Shown: piece by piece, positions 62,071-64,000 of the stretch
How the letters are laid out: every line of letters starts with the position of its first letter
How positions within the stretch are numbered: the first letter of the stretch is position 1
The notes under the pieces: generated by a model
Told to the model about the DNA's origin: nothing
Seen by the model: only the letters and a program-made list of their open reading frames with translations
Databases searched by the model: none
Translations under genes and position numbers: made by a program
Assembly: GCA_021792365.1 (NCBI GenBank)
Contig: JAJYUT010000005.1
Span: 310,001 to 374,000 of the forward strand
DNA: 64,000 nucleotides
Reading direction: 5' to 3'
Source of the DNA: Pseudomonadota bacterium
GTDB lineage: Bacteria; Pseudomonadota; Alphaproteobacteria; Dongiales; Dongiaceae

Positions 62071-64000
62071 AGCGTCACCTCCACGCTATGCACCGCCGAG
62101 CTTTCCGCCATGTCGGCCTTACGGCCGGGATTAAGCGCGTTGATGTTGGCGCGCTGTGGCGAGAGCTTGGGCCAGCGGCTCTTGTGCGAGAGGGCGACGC
62201 CGGCGGGCACGATGTCCGCGATGGATGCGCGCAGGGTGAGGCGGCCGGTCTCGTTGGCGGCAAGGACGGTATCGCCCTCCGCGATGCCTAGGCGCGCGGC
62301 GTCGGCCGCGCTGAGCGTGATCGTCTCAGCGCCCAGCTTCTTTGTGACCTTCGGATCGCAATTGTAGGTGCTGTTCATCAGCCATGGGGATGCCGGCGAG
62401 AGCAGGCGCAGTGACCCGTCCTTCGGCCGGGGATCGGCGTTCGGCTGCGGCAGGCGCGGATGGCCATCCGCTTCGGCGACCGCGCTCGCGATCTCAATCT
62501 TGCCGCTCGGCGTGGGGAAGCGAAGGCCAGCGAATTGCAGCTCCGGCTCCGGCCACAGATCGATCGTGCCCTTGGCAGCGAGGCTGGCGAAGTCCTCGAG
62601 GCCGACCTGACGGCACAGCGTGTCGAGCGTCGAACGGTCGTCCTCGAACAACGCCGGCTCGGTATAGCCCATCGCCTTGGCGAGCCGGCGGAAGATCTCC
62701 TGGTTCGGCAGCGCTTCGCCCATCAGTTCGAGCGCCTTCACCTGCGCCGACATGGAGAGATGGAAGTAAGGCGAGACCAGATCGTCGAACTCCAGGAAGG
62801 TAGCCGCGGGCAGAACGTAATCCGCGAAGTCGGTGGTATCGGTTGGGAAGGGATCGATCGCGACATGAAACAGCCGTTCGTCGCGCAGGGTGCGATGCAG
62901 CCGCGCCTGGTCCGGATTGGAAGCCGCGATGTTGATGTTCCAGGTAACGAGCGCCTGCGCCTTCCCCGGATCGCCGAGCGTCGCGACCAGGTCCATGTGA
63001 CTCACCTTGCGGGGCTCGTCCTGGCGCAGATGCGGCGCCTCAAGATAGTCGCCATCGATGCCGCGCCGTGATCCGCCGTTCAGGTAGAGAAAGCCGGCGC
63101 CGGGCCTGGCGAAGTTGCCGGTGGCGGCCGGCAGCACTGCGATCGCGCGGAACACGTTGCCGCCGGTCGGCTGGCGCTGAAGGCCCTGGCCGAGCCAGAG
63201 CAATGACGGGCCGCGGCCATACAGGCGGGCCGCCTGTTTGATCTGCTGAATGCTCAGCCCCGTGATGGCAGCGGCCCAGTCGGGCGCGCAGCGATCGACG
63301 ATCGGCTCAAGCTCGTCCCAACCGATCGTATGCTGCGCGAGGAACGTGCGGTCGATCATCCCCTCGCGTTTCAGAACATGCAGCATGGCGAAGGCCAGCG
63401 CGGCATCGCTGCCGGGGAACACCTGCAGATGCAGACTGGCCTCGGCGGCCGTCGCGTGGCGCACCGGGTCGACGACGATCGTTGTCGCGCCCGTTTCCTT
63501 CAGCCAGTGCTTGTGCTGATGCGGCGCGGAGGCGGAGGGATTGGCACCCCAGACGAGGATGCACTTGGCGTCCTTGGCCGTGCGCGGATCGAAACCGACA
63601 CCGCTCGCGCCGTACATGTATTGCAGCGCCGCGTGGCCGGCCGCGTTGCAGATCGAATCCGGGTCGACCTCGCTGGCGCCCAGCCGGTTGAAGAAACGCT
63701 GCGGAAAGCTGCCGGCGAGCAGTGAGCACGTGCCGGTATAGTGCGCGTGCCAGATGGTGTCTGCGCCGTGTTCCGAGACGATCCGCTGGAGCCGCGCCGC
63801 GATGGCCTCGATCGCCTCGTTCCAGGAGACCGGCGTGAAGCGTCCTTCGCCCTTCGGGCCGATGCGCTTTAAGGGCTGCGTGAGGCGGGCCTTCGGGTCG
63901 AGCCACGCGCCGTTATAGGCGATCGCGCATTTGCCGCAGAGCGCGCCGCGCGCAACCGGATGCTCCGGATCTCCCAGCACCCTCACCAGCCCGTCCGCGC
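62055..64000 (-). CDS. Molybdopterin-dependent oxidoreductase, catalytic subunit (N-terminus outside window)
   Basis: The window holds about 648 residues of a Mo-bisMGD enzyme; the start lies to the right. The visible N-terminal part, ADGLVRVLGDPEHPVARGALCGKC, is the end of the iron-sulfur domain with its last Cys. It goes on with RLTQPLKRIGPKGEGRFTPVSWNEAI, then ILVWGANPSASAPHQHKHW (MGD site), FDDLVSPYFHLSMSAQVKAL and a C-terminal MGD-binding domain from SPASPWLMNSTYNCDP. Subtype (thiosulfate/polysulfide reductase, formate dehydrogenase-like or other) cannot be told. It faces the end of ppc. Confidence 0.85.
   Translation of the reverse strand, partial: ADGLVRVLGDPEHPVARGALCGKCAIAYNGAWLDPKARLTQPLKRIGPKGEGRFTPVSWNEAIEAIAARLQRIVSEHGADTIWHAHYTGTCSLLAGSFPQRFFNRLGASEVDPDSICNAAGHAALQYMYGASGVGFDPRTAKDAKCILVWGANPSASAPHQHKHWLKETGATTIVVDPVRHATAAEASLHLQVFPGSDAALAFAMLHVLKREGMIDRTFLAQHTIGWDELEPIVDRCAPDWAAAITGLSIQQIKQAARLYGRGPSLLWLGQGLQRQPTGGNVFRAIAVLPAATGNFARPGAGFLYLNGGSRRGIDGDYLEAPHLRQDEPRKVSHMDLVATLGDPGKAQALVTWNINIAASNPDQARLHRTLRDERLFHVAIDPFPTDTTDFADYVLPAATFLEFDDLVSPYFHLSMSAQVKALELMGEALPNQEIFRRLAKAMGYTEPALFEDDRSTLDTLCRQVGLEDFASLAAKGTIDLWPEPELQFAGLRFPTPSGKIEIASAVAEADGHPRLPQPNADPRPKDGSLRLLSPASPWLMNSTYNCDPKVTKKLGAETITLSAADAARLGIAEGDTVLAANETGRLTLRASIADIVPAGVALSHKSRWPKLSPQRANINALNPGRKADMAESSAVHSVEVTLTKKV

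Noticed and set aside
1-64000. tRNA, rRNA, CRISPR, insertion sequence or phage genes
   Set aside because: None was seen: no cloverleaf-like sequence, no regularly spaced repeats, no transposase, integrase or phage structural motifs.

Overview
This 64 kb window is GC-rich, densely coded chromosomal DNA from what looks like an alphaproteobacterium, probably Rhodospirillales or a nearby order. The evidence is the trpG-trpD-trpC-moaC-moeA gene order, a Tad/Flp pilus locus, a PAS_5-type PAS protein, a hopanoid (hpn) cluster and a malate-CoA ligase/PEP carboxylase cluster. I see about 55 protein-coding genes and one decayed gene. I see no rRNA, tRNA, CRISPR array, insertion sequence or prophage.

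Layout. 1-1.8 kb: Tad pilus genes on the minus strand (cpaB, truncated by the window edge; cpaA; two Flp pilins, each with its own terminator). 2.2-4.6 kb: a tandem pair of PAP2-type membrane proteins. 4.7-16.3 kb: small units, namely a 2-hydroxyacid dehydrogenase facing a GntR regulator, a PAS protein, a glycine-zipper lipoprotein, ppa, a kinase-like protein lacking its catalytic Asp, a polar amino-acid ABC transporter without ATPase, a haloacetate-dehalogenase-like hydrolase, a nuclease, purC, and two separate ArsR-SRPBCC cassettes that appear to share one operator motif. 16.3-21 kb: a class III aminotransferase, a TetR regulator with an extra C-terminal domain, and an NDP-forming acyl-CoA synthetase. 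21-22.6 kb: two small membrane proteins and an Hpt protein with a degenerate receiver. 22.9-32 kb: a locus for peptide/amide use (amidase, M55 D-aminopeptidase, acetyltransferase, complete Dpp/Opp-type ABC transporter with fused ATPases, acetamidase/formamidase). 32.1-36.8 kb: the trpGDC-moaC-moeA operon with a small secreted protein at its end. 37-41 kb: a P-type-ATPase-like protein that has lost every catalytic motif, a divergent polysaccharide deacetylase, and a histidine kinase with a degenerate ATP site.

41.3-55.7 kb is a hopanoid region: shc-hpnG, ispH-hpnH, dxs-hpnM, an operon of an MlaC-like gene, copC, copD and hpnN, and divergent hpnA. It supplies isoprenoid precursors (first and last MEP enzymes), cyclises squalene, extends the hopanoid side chain and exports the product. 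The squalene-synthesis genes (hpnCDE) are not in the window. A decayed phosphotransacetylase-family fragment lies between hpnM and hpnN. 56.8-62 kb holds mtkA-mtkB-ppc-like genes, an arrangement typical of serine-cycle methylotrophs. 62-64 kb holds the C-terminal part of a molybdopterin oxidoreductase, which would use the cofactor made with moaC and moeA.

Most notable observations: the pseudo-P-type ATPase (36995-38572), the shared operator of the two ArsR-SRPBCC cassettes, the copper/hopanoid-export operon, the transacetylase relic, and two GTCAT-bounded cruciform repeats. Family assignments come from reading motifs by eye; no database search was run.
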